From Endomychus coccineus (lineage: Eukaryota > Arthropoda > Insecta > Coleoptera > Endomychidae): DNA of 64,000 bases. The notes under the pieces were generated by a model. The model saw nothing but the letters and a program-made list of their open reading frames with translations, was not told where the DNA came from and ran no database searches. The translations under genes and the position numbers were made by a program. Below, in pieces: positions 24,891 through 36,103 of the stretch; position 1 is the stretch's first letter; every line of letters starts with the position of its first letter. The stretch is taken from assembly GCA_958510875.1 (NCBI GenBank), contig OY294068.1, forward strand, positions 201,673,997-201,737,996, in the 5' to 3' direction.

Positions 24891-26079
24891 TTATAAACAT
24901 TGAATAAAAACTGTTTATCGGTGAAATAAATAAGGAATTACATTCGACCTGCTTATAATCAATGGAAAATATCGTTTACATTTTTTTTGCCACTATTTAT
25001 TATTAACAAAATGAACAATTTGTCAACAACGAACAAAAGTGGTAAGCTTTGATCTAGGTATCAAGACGAATCAAATGAGCACAGATCAAAATCGATCCAT
25101 ATGAAAAAATGTTAGTTAGTCAGGTCGATTTTGGGCTCCATTTACTGGACTATTATTTCGTCATTTCATACAAATATCGTGGTCTTCTTTGCAATCTTGT
25201 CAATCTTGATTTGAATAAAACTCCATTTAACTTAAGATAATCGACACCTGAGAAGTTCAATGATAATCTCTGTATTTTTTCCGTAGCGAATCGACATTTG
25301 CTGACTATACCATGAATGAAGTTAATGTTCTCACCTCCGGAGTCACGTAAAAATTTTTCATGTACCATTGTTTGAAAATTGTTGATTCACGTGATTCGAG
25401 AATTGAGCTTTCATTGAATGGATCATACCATAGGAATATTGTTAGAATGACAGCAATGAATAGTATATAGTTTCCTCAATACTAGATTTTTCGAGAGGGA
25501 ATGGAGAATGAAAGCAGGGCAAGTAGCATAGGAAAAAAAAAGTCGATCTTATCCGTGATTAAAAAATTTAATGTTCCAATAACCATTGACAGTAATACGA
25601 TTAATAAAAGCTTTGTGAACCCCCCGTGGCGAGATGTTATCAGAGTTCGTGCGAGCGTGGTCTAAACGAATATTGAAATGATAACGCAGTAAATACAGAA
25701 TTGCATGCATGATAAGATGGATATCTAGCGTTGACAGGCTTGTATAATACAAGCTTGCCAATATATGTGCGTTAGTGCTGGCGATCGCTCGCTACATGCA
25801 TTGTTAACTGCAATGGGGAATCTAATTTTTGAATGAATACAACACGTGACCCTTATTTCAGATTATCTATACTATCAGCATTGTATATCGTAACAAAATG
25901 TTTATTAATGAGGGTTAGTTCAGTTTCAATGGAATAATGTATGAACTGGTAGGTATTATTGAAATCGATGCTGGCCGAGTTTATTTCACCCTCCACCAAT
26001 TCAATCAGTGTTATAGGCGACATATTATCCCACGCAATTCCAGTAGAAAAACGAAAAAAAACAACGAGTAATCAAGGGG
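24891..26079. other. no supported gene
   Basis: A 71-codon minus frame at 25153-25368 and a 70-codon minus frame at 25549-25761 have no recognised motif and no splice support. The rest is AT-rich. Confidence 0.35.
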
Positions 26080-26390
26080 TATGCTTGGTACGATAAGAAT
26101 GTTTGAGTGTTGAGGGTACCATGTCTTTCCGACACTTAATAATAGAGCTTCTAGAGGTATTGTTGAAGAAGAACAAAGCAGACTTTCTTCCACTTCAGCT
26201 GTTGTTTTATAAAGCAAACAGCCGAGTGGAGGACAGTCTCGACAGATCTGCCCATTTGATCAACATGCTGTTCCTCAGGAAGTGGATAATGCTTCAGAGG
26301 TCCTGTCTTAAGATACCAGTCTACCAGCTTCTCTAACGTCTCATAGGCCATTGATCTATGGTTGAACAAATGAGATGCACAATGGGCTTA
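26080..26390 (-). pseudogene. jockey-type LINE reverse transcriptase fragment
   Basis: The minus frame from 26369 reads LEKLVDWYLKTGPLKHYPLP, then EEQHVDQMGRSVETVLHSA and CFIKQQL. This matches the LEKxxDxxL...QHxxxxGxSxETALH segment of jockey/R1-type RTs just before the catalytic D. The following block shifts frame and is degraded. The same family is represented on the plus strand near 58770. Only the early RT portion survives. Confidence 0.65.
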
Positions 26391-26758
26391 TGACCGTTGA
26401 CCGCAAAATTTAGTCATTGTACTCAATCAAATAATCAATCATGTCGTTATTTGTCAGATATTATAAGATCCAGTTAGTCTAATGGAAGTCCCTGAATTCA
26501 ATACTTTGATCATTGTTCTAAGAGCTGTGTTGGTTATGTTGTTTTAATATTGTCTGTACGCTTCACGTTATGTATACATACGTCGTATCTGTATAGTTGT
26601 TGAAAATATTCAATCGAGAGGAATTAGGTATACATCAACATTTCTACAAAGTTGAAACGGTAGAACATCTTATTCACTAGAGAAACCACAGATTCATGGT
26701 TTGGAAAGTTACATTTTGCAATCATAATAACTTATAATAATTGAATTTGTTGTTACAG
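26391..26758. other. likely intron upstream of the exon at 26759
   Basis: No coding motif. The 3' end has an AT-rich, pyrimidine-containing tract that leads into TGTTACAG at the exon boundary. Confidence 0.4.
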
Positions 26759-26974
26759 GCAAGGGGCGATTATACCCTGCTTACAGCCTAAGCGGATCTG
26801 AAGGAGAAGAGTCGCCACGTCGTTGTGGAAATACCCACACGTACCAGCATCCCGTATACCAACAGCCCGCAGGTCTCAGCGATACGCCCACGTCTGAAGA
26901 AAACGCATCCGACGCCACTCTCACCGATTCGGAACTTGCTCTAGCCAGGGATTCCACTCTACTAGTACATAACG
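26759..26974 (+). CDS. internal protein-coding exon of a large host gene
   Basis: This is the strongest host-coding block in the window. It starts after a TTGTTACAG acceptor, stays open through 71 complete codons and ends at a GGTAAGA donor. Two bases precede the first full codon and one base follows the last, so both flanking introns are phase 1 and the exon is symmetric. It encodes KGRLYPAYSLSGSEGEESPR early and SEENASDATLTDSELALARD late: serine-rich, acidic, hydrophilic, without a membrane segment. Codons are GC-richer than the neighbourhood. An acidic YSxSxGS segment followed by TLTD(S/T)E resembles the cytoplasmic N-terminal region of teneurins, which have very long introns; that identity is my tentative inference and could be wrong. 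No other exon of the same gene is visible. Confidence 0.75.
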
Positions 26975-27300
26975 GTAAGACGAATGTCTCTACTGATTGA
27001 TTTATTTTATCGGTTTATTAAAAAAATGTCTCTAGGCTATTATTGGTTTTGTATATGCAGCATGGTATGCTTAATGGCGCTTCTTCGAAATCAGATGGTT
27101 CGCCTACATCGTTGATCATGAGAGGCGATCGTAACTTCGAATGGGTTTTATCGCATTCCAAATTGATTATTGCCACGATGTTAAAACGCTGTTATGTGCA
27201 GCAATAGGAAGTCTTGCCGGAGCTCAGACACATGATTTCTATCTTAAAAATCAAACGACACGAGAAATTTCACATGATAGCGTAAAATGTCAAAATATCA
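26975..27300. other. likely intron downstream of the exon
   Basis: Begins with a consensus donor. No coding motif and no repeat end recognised before the Helitron-like sequence. Confidence 0.4.
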
Positions 27301-27910
27301 AGACTCGAGAAAACTGAATCGGGAGGCACGGCAGTGCCCCCGCCAAGTCGAGCGCGAAGCAAACACTGCAGTACCATTTTTTACTGGAACCATTTCGCCG
27401 CATTTTCAGCCCCCTATTTGAGAACCTCTGGATAAGACCAGAACGCAGAAATTCGTCTTCCAGTAAGCTATAAAATCACATACTTTAAATAAAAAATTTC
27501 AAGTCTGTAGGTCATTTAGTTCCGAAGTTAAGCGAATGCAAAGTTTCGCATTTATGACACTCATTCACTCACTCACTCATGATCATCAGAATAGAACTAG
27601 TACTTCCCATAAACTCATAGACCTGAAATTTGGTACAGAGTTAGGGTTTAATGGACACATACAGGGAAAACTATAAAAACTAGGATAATCGAAGATCTGG
27701 AGTACCTGGTGACCCTTATTTGAAAACACAAGAGCCCAACCAAACTATTAAAGATGGACATACCGCCTTTACAGAAAATATTCAACTTTGTTTGCCTCTT
27801 CATTTGATGTCAAAAATCGAAGGTCTGATGTATCTGATGAAGAACCCTCAGCTTGTCTCAGCTGTATTGGAGATATGGTAATGCCCCCTTCTACTATTGG
27901 TACATAAAAG

Positions 27911-27937
27911 AATGCCGTGAATTTGATTCACGGCATT
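27911..27937. repeat. 12-bp stem hairpin
   Basis: AATGCCGTGAAT and its exact reverse complement ATTCACGGCATT are separated by TTG. It lies immediately before the helicase-like frame. Helitrons carry a hairpin near their 3' end; this one is upstream of the helicase remnant, so it could be a relic end of an older copy. Confidence 0.6.
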
Positions 27938-28340
27938 GCCTATTAAGTCAAAATTTGAGATCATACCCCGGGCATACGTGTACAGAGAACAATTCCCAAT
28001 CTGTGTTGCGTATGCCCTAACAATTCACAAGAGCCAAGGTCTAAGTTTAAAAAATGCCCTCATGGACATTGGCACCTCCATATTCTCTTGTGGCCAAGCC
28101 TACGTGACGCTTTCACGAGTAACCAATCTTCATGGGGTGCACCTCATAAATGTTGACTTCAAGAGTATAAAAGCTCAAGCTTCAGCGATCACCGAATACA
28201 ACCGGCTTAGGCATAAATACCGCGCCGATCTTTCAGAAATTAAACCGTCTAAACCGTCTAAAAGAATAAATAATGAACGCGAATGGGCAATACGAATAAT
28301 TGTTGCTACTGTACAAGAATCAGAACCGATAAAAAGATAA
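27936..28340 (+). pseudogene. Helitron PIF1-like helicase, C-terminal fragment
   Basis: The frame contains FPICVAYALTIHKSQGLSL, the conserved helicase block with the AxTIHKSQG motif. It is followed by DIGTSIFSCGQAYVTLSRV and then TNLHGVHLINVD, corresponding to the last helicase motifs (YVxLSRV). The enzyme would unwind DNA during rolling-circle transposition. Walker A and B motifs and the Rep nuclease are missing. After the helicase the frame keeps a lysine-rich tail to a stop at 28338-28340. The initiating codon is not genuine; the frame enters from deleted sequence. The frame itself is intact, suggesting a fairly recent deletion. Confidence 0.8.
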
Positions 28341-28485
28341 GAAAGATTTGTAATAATAAAAAAACTACTCCCAAACGAAAAAAAAATGAGTTAAATAAGA
28401 AAATCTAATGAAATAAATCAATATGTCCACGTTTCTACAAAAAGAAGTGAAATCTCACCAAAAACATTCTGTAAAAAACTAGCCA

Positions 28486-29201
28486 AGTCTCGATGGAGCT
28501 GCTTGTTTATCTCTAAAAAGTAATGAAATCTAGACAAAGTCGTGCCAAGTCTAAGGTGCGATTTCTTTATTATTATAGTTAATGTTGTGTGACTTAGCCG
28601 TTGAAGGGTACACAACGGTACAAAACCAGGTGCTCCATGACACTATTGCACCAATCTGTCGCCAGAACCGCTACCCATTGACGATGGGAAATTGATTGGA
28701 AAACGTTGATTCAATAACCAGTCAATTGTAGGCTTGATAAAGCTGCATATTTCAGGCGAGCCTGAAACAAACAGTATAAAAAATTATTTCCAGTACAGAC
28801 GGACTTCTAATAATTGATATAAGTCTGTCTGTACGTCTATTTTATGTTAGATCGGTGGTCGATTTGACGCTCCAAAAAAAAGAGAGCAGAAGTCAGCATT
28901 GTCAATGCTGAATGCATGTGTTGCACAATCAACAACAGCCTAAAATGAGACACTAGCGTCCAATTACCAATACCAGTATGGGCTATTATCTCGCTTAACA
29001 AACATAGATAGTAACAACAGATAACATTACGTGTAAACAAAATTGACTTGTACCCACTAACGTATAAAGAATGTTCAACGGCCGAGTCACACAACATTAA
29101 CTATAATAATAAAGAAATCGCAGTAAGGAACCTTAGACTTGGCACGACTTTGTCTGGATTTCATTACATTTTAGAGATAAACAAGCAGCTCCATTGAGAC
29201 T
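28486..29201. mobile_element. 716-bp non-autonomous element with about 120-bp terminal inverted repeats
   Basis: The left end (28486-28606) and right end (29074-29201) are reverse complements over about 120 bp, with a few small indels. They start with AGTCTC(A/G)ATGGAGCTGC and include GACAAAGTCGTGCCAAGTCT and AATGTTGTGTGACT. The interior has no transposase motif. It is therefore a MITE-like element, family unknown. Clear target duplications are not obvious from the immediate flanks. Confidence 0.75.
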
Positions 29202-29389
29202 TTTTGGTGGGCTCATATCTTTCGGAAAATAGTGTGATCAAAAGCATTTGAATAACCTTAAAATCCTATTACTTCTCATAGAATTCACAAACGATATATT
29301 AAATTACATATTAATAAACGGGAATATTTTAATATTTTATCTATTTAGGTGTCGCCTAAACCGTGTTTCAGCTTTTTCCTACATCGGTA

Positions 29390-29490
29390 AGCAAAAATAT
29401 ATAACAAACTATGAAGGTAATGGCTCCAATTTGGTTAGTTGGTTACGTTCCAATTTCCTTATTTGCTTATAAATTAAGTTATTGATCAAA
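29390..29490 (-). pseudogene. Penelope-like element fragment
   Basis: On the minus strand this segment aligns by eye with the stretch that follows the RT domain in the Penelope copy at 55040-55110, sharing GGAAATTGGA, CAACTAACCAA and GAGCCATTACCTTC. Only about 90 bp match. A mariner-like end string ACACCCTGTATAA lies just to the right, near 29632. Confidence 0.5.
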
Positions 29491-30950
29491 GATTTGTGAT
29501 ATTTCCGTAAAAAAATTGGAAATAGTGAATTACTTGTTAACCGTTGAAAATCGAAATATGTATTATGTGAACTTTTTTATTGGAAATTTGATGTAGAATC
29601 ACACATTACATTTTTTTACATATATCCTGATACACCCTGTATAATTGTTCCGGAAGTAACGTGTTCTCCAACACCACAATGATCCCAGCACGGCTGAAAC
29701 TCCTCTCCAAATATGAAATAGCTGCAACATATTAAATATAAATGTGATAACGTCTGATGAGCATACAAAAGTTTTAATTAATAATTAAAACCCAGCAAAA
29801 CTCGATAGCTCTGGCATTTAATTTAAACGAGCGAGAGCGAGTTAAAGTTCGGAAGACCACAAATAACCCGAAATTTGATATGCCGATGGAAAGGATCGAC
29901 ATCCCTCTACACAAAGGAGACGTTATTATACGTGAGTGGCGCGCGCGAACGTCCCCGAAGAAATAATATGTCATCTATTCGTAATTTCGATCCCTTCTTA
30001 TTAATGACAAAATAAAGCAAACAATGGAGAACCGAGAGTGGAACTCATTACTGCGAGGAAACAATTCTGGCTCAAAGCGCGAATCCCATTACATTTGTAA
30101 TGGCAACTAAGGAGACGAAGAACGTACCACGCCTCGCTTCTTGTCGAAACACAAATCCATCATCGTGTTGATTCTATATTGCTGATGCGGCAGGAATCCC
30201 ATTCATGCTAATGCATTTTACGATCAATTAAGCCGAGACTCATATCTAAGAGGTTACTTCGACGAGGGAAAAAATAATAATATATCTTGAAATTGTTCTT
30301 CGTCTTTTTCAAGGGCTTTTCTCTTTTCATTACTCTCGGTTCATTGTTTTCATACTTCATCGGCATACTATCATCTGTAGAAAAGAAGAAGAAATACAAA
30401 TTTACACTGTAATAAATATACTGGGTGATCCTTTTGAATAATCCTCGAGTAATATACATCAGACGGAAAAATAATTTAACAAAAGTTTCATGATTGCGAA
30501 GGGGTATCCGATTTGGTTAGGAATTTCCCTATGGGGGTTGGGAAATGGAACAACTTTGAAAAGTCAAATGAAACCCCTACTTAGATATATTACACCTTTC
30601 GATACAAATAAAGTACATAAGGGTTATCGAATCACAAAATTGTCCTGATAATAATGAATTACAATTGGAATTTTTATCACAGTTGAATTCAGGAATCAGA
30701 ATCAGATTGAAATGTCAAAATATTTGCCTAAATTCGATGTGGCGTTCACCTTAAAGAAATGGCTGGCATGAAATACTATGTGGTATTCAGGTTCTAAGGG
30801 TCTGTATCTATGGTAGTTTAGTAATAACTCGGTGATTAGAGTGATTATGGTTGAGTGTAACCCTTATAAATCTAGATAACTTGTATTATTTACTTCTCAA
30901 TACTCTGTAGACTTCATTATAATAAAGATTCTTGACCCAGTATGAATTAT
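29491..30950. other. no supported gene
   Basis: AT-rich, with some GC-richer sequence at 29800-30200. Short strings ATACTGGGT near 30418 and ACCCAGTAT near 30937 could be ends of a 525-bp element, but the match is only about nine bases. Confidence 0.4.
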
Positions 30951-30952
30951 AT

Positions 30953-31150
30953 ATAAAAATTCTCGGGAAATAGGTCACATTAACACTTTGTTTCATATTT
31001 TCGTCTTTACGTACTTTTCGGTCTCACGACCATCATCAGAAGACTTATTATGTCCAAAAAGGAGCTTTTAAACTAATTATAGCACAAAGCGTCCATATCG
31101 CACCAATTTCAATTAAAAATGCCCACGTCGCCGAAACGAAACGATTATTC
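30953..31150 (-). repeat. Penelope-associated terminal repeat (inverse of 54535-54710)
   Basis: This segment and 54535-54710 are the same sequence in opposite orientation. They share TTCTCGGGAAATAGGTCACA, GATGGTCGT...GA(C/T)CGAAA and ACGTCGCCGAAACGAA. On the minus strand it includes CTGATGATGGTCGTGAGACC followed by GAAAAG. At 54.5 kb the sequence directly precedes a Penelope RT fragment, which supports the family assignment here. Confidence 0.6.
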
Positions 31151-31429
31151 GTGGTTCGAACATATTAATATTTCAAATCATAAAATAACAATAGATGATC
31201 TTAAAATCATCCATACATGTAATAAAGGGAAGTCAATGTATCTGTTGGAATAACAAACTGTGTAAAAATCCCGAATTCAATACACTTATTAACCAATTGG
31301 ACCTCAATCCCTCTCCATTACTGAATCTGTGAATGTTAATGTTTCTATATTTAGTTGATAATAATGTAGAAGTCGAAACTGGTCGTGTTTATTGAAAAAT
31401 AAAATCTCTTGTGGAAATTAGACAAAAAA

Positions 31430-31530
31430 TTGTTTTATCTAATTCTATTGAGAAAAAAATCTTATCCACTGAATATACTCTTGAAGTACTGAGGAACTTT
31501 TGCTACCAAGTAGCCATCATCAGAGTTTAC
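31430..31530 (-). repeat. Penelope-associated terminal repeat
   Basis: Contains CTTATCCACTGAATATACTC, GTACTGAGGAAC and CATCATCAGAG, the same sequence as one arm of the 22.4-kb hairpin. On the minus strand it gives CTGATGATGGCTACTTGGTA followed by GCAAAAG. No coding sequence accompanies it. Confidence 0.6.
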
Positions 31531-32399
31531 ATTGCTTAAAGTCGACTGCCATTACATAAATTTTGATATTCTAGCTAATGATTTTCTTATGAAAAATTTG
31601 CAGATGTTCTTTCACAGTAAACATTTTCACCTATTTCCCTGGAATATCAAAAGAAAGAAAATTAAGAGCATCCACCGTTGAAAAAGTTATCTACAGTAGA
31701 GCGACGAAAATGTAATCATCCAAATAAAATGAACGGTCCCTTGAAAATTATTCTTCTTGAAATTGAGATAAACGGCTAGCGTTCTTTGAATTATGCAAAG
31801 CAGAAAATATCAAAAATTGCGTAAAAAAGCAACCGATGCGTACGTTGTAATATTTCATTCGCTGGCTTTCTGTTCGCGTGCACAATGAAACTTGCGCGAC
31901 CGGGTTGGCACCGTGATCAGGTAATTAATGCGAAGAGAACATCGAAGGGAGGAAAATTATTACTCAATAATTCTAATCGAAAATGCAATGAAACGATTAT
32001 GACTTTATCGGAGAGCATTATAAGTTTACCGTCGTCTGATGCTGTTAACTTATAATTCTAATAACGCCAAGCTTTCCTCTGGGCATAGGAAAAGAATATT
32101 TTATTCCGGTAGAATAGCAACGGAACTGATTCTGGATAAGTGATTTAGATCACTAGGCAGTAGTTTCGTTTGTAATATAAATTGGTCAAGGAAATAAAGC
32201 AGAAAAAGTCGAAAAAAAAATCGGATGGGCCGATTTTGATAAACATTTTTTTGTAATCAATTCTAGAGGTCATTTGAAGAAAATGTTACGATTTTTCTTT
32301 CCAATCTGCATTTTAGCATCTCTACAGAGAGAAATCGATTTTTCTGGATGCAGTTTCAGGAGATAATATTAAAAATGTTGAATAAATGTCCAAATATAG
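31531..32399. other. AT-rich, no supported gene
   Basis: No motif, tandem repeat or terminal repeat that I can support. Confidence 0.4.
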
Positions 32400-32407
32400 T
32401 CAAAATT

Positions 32408-32710
32408 TATCACTCGGGGGTTTTTGGAGTCGCTGATCATGATTCCGGTGTCAGATTCGAACTACGACGCACCTGGAGCTCAGTACATCCTGGTACTATC
32501 GTCGTCTCCAGGGAATTCGCAGAACTACCTTCTGCAAAGGAATGAAAGGAGGTTCTCTTGAGCATACGGGTTATTACCATGACACTCAATAGTACCCCGA
32601 TGACCTAGGTCATCTCCATGAATTGTTTTTAATATGAACTGAAATGCAATCAAATTCGTCTGCCGAGGGTTTTTCAGGGCCGCTGAACTCGATTCCAGTG
32701 GAAATTAATT
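32408..32710 (+). repeat. two spaced copies of a short dispersed repeat
   Basis: GGGGTTTTTGGAGTCGCTGA with ATGATTCCGGTG at about 32416-32450 recurs as AGGGTTTTTCAGGGCCGCTGA with CGATTCCAGTGG at about 32664-32700. Spacing is about 248 bp. The unit is probably part of a dispersed repeat of unknown type. Confidence 0.5.
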
Positions 32711-32904
32711 TAAAATTCCTATTCTGTTTCAGACTTCTTTTAATTGATCAATATAATTAAGAAGGTTCGAGTTTTACGATATGGTTATTGTTTCTTTTCT
32801 CTTTAAAACCCATCTCTTTTTGCATAACTAGTAATAAAAAGCATTGTTATTAAAAATTTCAACATTTTTGCCATTAAAATAGAAAATATTTCACTATTTC
32901 ATAT

Positions 32905-33430
32905 GATCGTCCCATGTGAAGGAAACTTCATAAGATTGTGGAATCCGCCTTCCTGGAGAAAATACAAGCTTTAGTTTGAATTGCATTAAAGATGCGCTCT
33001 AGATGCGAAAGAGGTATGCTGCAAAGCAGTGGACGAGACAGGTGGGCAGTTCCAGCAGATCGTTATCGTTGGCGCCATCTATATTTCCGTGCAACATTTA
33101 TATTTGACAACGTCGCTAGTCTAACTAAAAGATGCAGCATAAAGAACACTCTACGTTTGTTTATTGCGTTATATATTTGTTTTATACCAGTTGCAATTCG
33201 TTTTTAAATAGTAAATAAAGCTGCTAAAATCTTCAACAACTTCTATTAAATGCTCTCATTCTTAACAGTTGATATATCGCTGGGCATTCACAATTTTAGA
33301 GATCTCTTGGTATTGCATGAGCTCGATGTTGATTGCTTTCTCCATCACTATGGGGATCACAGCAATGGATCTATAATTATCAGGAAGGGTCTTCTTTCTG
33401 TGATGTTGTCTGAAATATGGTCACAATAGA
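32905..33430 (-). pseudogene. LINE fragments (minus), split
   Basis: Segments 32905-33065 and 33290-33430 align by eye with the minus-strand LINE copies at 48550-48800 and 58255-58390. Shared strings include CCTGGAGAAAATACAAGCT, CTGCAAAG, TTCCA(A/G)CAGATCGTT, GTTGATTGC and CTCCATTACT. The sequence between them does not match. These correspond to RT regions before and after the catalytic box. All frames are disrupted. Confidence 0.55.
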
Positions 33431-33839
33431 GTTCTATAATATAAGTGGTACAGTAACAAAGTGTTTTATTCAATATGATAAATTATCGGTTCACACCGAT
33501 ATTTTTTTTCTTCTGAGTTGGTTCCGTTTATTGCCTATAGCACTGCGGTGTGAAGGACATATTAAGCTTGTCCTCATGTGATAACTAGTGTCCTTTCTCT
33601 TTGAAGAAGTTAAGTATCTGTATGACTTCAAAATCGCTTTGTATTATTGTTTTCATCTCAATGTTACCAAAGTGTTTTCTTCTGCTGTAATAGAGTGTAC
33701 GCACAGTATGTGTGTAAATATTTCATCATCACTCAATCTGCAGTGTATCTTGCTCTACACCTGTACAGAGTAGAGTTTCCTTGGAATAGTTCTACGTCGT
33801 TCCAAATTATTATGTCCAAAGAGAGCTCCAAAATTGTCT

Positions 33840-34190
33840 GGTAACAAGAACTTCTTGGTAAACTTTCGTCGCTTACTATCGAGGTTTCTCTAAGATAGAT
33901 CACTCCATATGGTGATTCAGTATCCTCCCATACAATGACTATAAATGTTGGTGTTCCACAGTGACTTGTCTTGGCACCAACTTTGTTTCTGCTCCAAATC
34001 ATTGATCTGTCCCGTTCACAGATTTGCAGATGATGGTACACTTCATACCACTTTTTCATGTAGAGCCCCTACATCATTCAATGAAATCAGAGCAGTGAGA
34101 CAGAGGTTGATGGCGCAATTGATGAAGATCTAACAACGATTTTGAAATGGTGATCTGATAATCTTTCCTCTCGTATAGTCAAACTACAAA
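33840..34190 (+). pseudogene. LINE reverse transcriptase fragment (plus), FADD region
   Basis: The plus strand encodes, across frames, ELLGKLSSLTIEVSLR, then INVGVPQ followed by a stop, LVLAPTLFLLQIIDLS, and a FADDGTLHTTFS block at about 34020. This is the PQGxVLxPxLF to F/Y-ADD catalytic region of the CR1/jockey-like family. Two stops and at least one frameshift kill it. It faces the opposite way to the related fragments just to its left, so the locus holds a head-to-head pair. Confidence 0.65.
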
Positions 34191-35026
34191 AAAATATCCA
34201 AGATAGTCTTTGGAGTGATCACATAAGATGCTTTTGCTTCCATTGCTTCTTGACTATCCGTCATGCTGTACATTTGCTCATTACGCTGTCTCTAACATGA
34301 TTCCAATGCCAGAGCCGGTCTCTGTCTTCGATGCATCAGTAAACCAGATATGTCCACTGATTCTGCATATTTAACCTACTTCAGCTCAATCAGCATACTC
34401 CAGAACGATTGTCTAGTTTATTGAGATGCTACTCGATCAGTAGGCATTAGATACCCTAAATTGACATTAATTGGAATAAGTTCTTATTGTAATTGCAATT
34501 TTCATTCTTGCTTATACCCAGAAGATGTTTTCTAAGGGAAGAATATTGCGCAATTAAGATGTTGACGTAAGGACGTATCGTGGCGAACGAACAATAACAC
34601 AAAAAGGATTCGGCTGTTACCTTGAAATGTTGCCAACCCGGCAATTTAGCGAGCGAGCTTATAACGTTTTTTTTCGCTATCGCATCAGGAACGGCCATCG
34701 CCATTCTTGCAACAGTCACATACCAGACATTACTTTAAGTGCTCGAAAATTTCACACAGATTCCATTCTCTTGCCTTCGAACCTCAACTTGCGTTTCATC
34801 GTTTGATCTTGTACAGTGAGACACGAATTTTATCTTTGTAAAGGAAGTTTGTCACTGTGAGAAAGCAAGAAATAATACAAGATGAGAGAAATAGCACGTT
34901 CTGTATCAGCTACATCACACATCACTTAGAATTCTTGGAAGATATACAGTGTGTCCAAGATAAGGATGTCTATTATGGAGATATTCGAAAAATCGAAATT
35001 TAATAAATTGCTTTTTCGCTTATACA
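34191..35026. other. no supported gene
   Basis: An 87-codon minus frame at 34456-34719 has an ATG but no motif I know and no splice support. GC content is moderate. I leave it unassigned. Confidence 0.35.
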
Positions 35027-35225
35027 TTTTCATTCGTTCTAAATTACCTAGATATTTATCTGTACTGTGTTTTAGAAAATGATAAAATATCTTGAGAAAT
35101 GGTGTGACCTGTATTCAAAATGTATTCTGCTACCGCTGATTTTTCACCACTATTTTTCTTTATATGAACAAAATGTTCCTTATAACGAGTTAAAATGTTC
35201 CTCCTAGTTTAACCCACATAGCATT
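35027..35225 (-). pseudogene. Penelope-like element, GIY-YIG endonuclease fragment
   Basis: On the minus strand 35220-35040 reads YVG-stop-TRRNILTRYKEHFVH, then SAVAEYILNTGHTI. This is the second half of the GIY-YIG nuclease module fused to Penelope-like reverse transcriptases, with conserved YxGxTxR, RxxEH and the final A(V/E)xxxxxGH motif. One stop (TAA) replaces the residue between G and T, and further stops follow after GHTI. The RT is not present here. In active elements this nuclease nicks the target for target-primed reverse transcription. Confidence 0.75.
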
Positions 35226-36100
35226 TGATCGATCTTCTGACAACATCTAGCCAAATATAAGTGAAGCTTTTAACCATATCTATGAAATACGTTATCAATG
35301 AACCTCTATGACTGAAAAATCGTAACAACAACCAGTAAAAACATCAATAATGATAATTTTTCGAGATCATATCCAACCACCTCACTGGAACATTTTCTCC
35401 GAAACTTGATGCAATGGAATCATTTTCTCAATTCCAGTTAATTTGTTACGCTTACGGTTCAACGGGAACTTTCACAAGATTACAAATATCTAGAGGGGAC
35501 CGTGCCGATGGGAGGAGTTCCGTTGGTTCAGTTCACCATATCAGAGTTATTTCCACATGCTTTGACGTCTTCGTAGACTAATGCCATCAAAGAAAGCGCT
35601 TTTGATAAGCGGAGCGTATTGGCGTAGCTCTTGAAGTTTGTGCCTTCGATGTAAATGTCACATTCTTCGTTTCGGAACTTTAAGACTTTAAGGCCAGTGA
35701 GCATCTTCCAAAACAACAATTATACGTATGTGTTTTGGTCAAGCACTCACATATAAAACGTTTATACCCTGTTGTCAATACAAAACGTGATGCTTGAACT
35801 TTTAGTTGTTTCCATATCCAATAATACAGCTTTTGAGTGTGTGTTAAAAGTTGCAAATCCTTTCCTAATAATATTTTTCTTCAATACATAACCACTTTTC
35901 AGAAGTTAGATTAGAAACTTATACGAATCGACAACATAATGAGTTTTACCTATTCCAATGACATATGTCAAGCTCGAGACCTGCCGAAATCTTTCCCTCT
36001 GAAGTCTTTCCCTCCAAACCTTCCTCTCCCAACCTTCCAACATTGGCTCACAGGTTGTTCTTCGAACATTATAGGTTTCCTCCTCCTGCAGTCAAACCAT
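35226..36100. other. no supported gene
   Basis: AT-rich to mixed composition. A 63-codon minus frame at 35528-35719 has no recognised motif. Confidence 0.4.
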
Positions 36101-36103
36101 AGC

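Larger units (their letters stand above)
27301..28400 (+). mobile_element. internally deleted Helitron
   Basis: The left part (27301-27720) has the non-coding layout I associate with insect Helitrons, including CATTCACTCACTCACTCATG, followed by a GTACTTCCCATAAACTCATA segment and GAAATTTGGTAC. The right part encodes the end of a PIF1-type helicase (27936-28340). The Rep/HUH domain and most of the helicase are absent, so the copy is deleted internally. A 12-bp hairpin (AATGCCGTGAAT with its complement) lies at 27911-27937. The termini are approximate: the A-rich region after 28340 is taken as the end. Confidence 0.6.

Noticed and set aside
30417..30943. Possible MITE bounded by ATACTGGGT and ACCCAGTAT
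   Set aside because: Only about nine matching bases at the ends, with no further pairing or target duplication.
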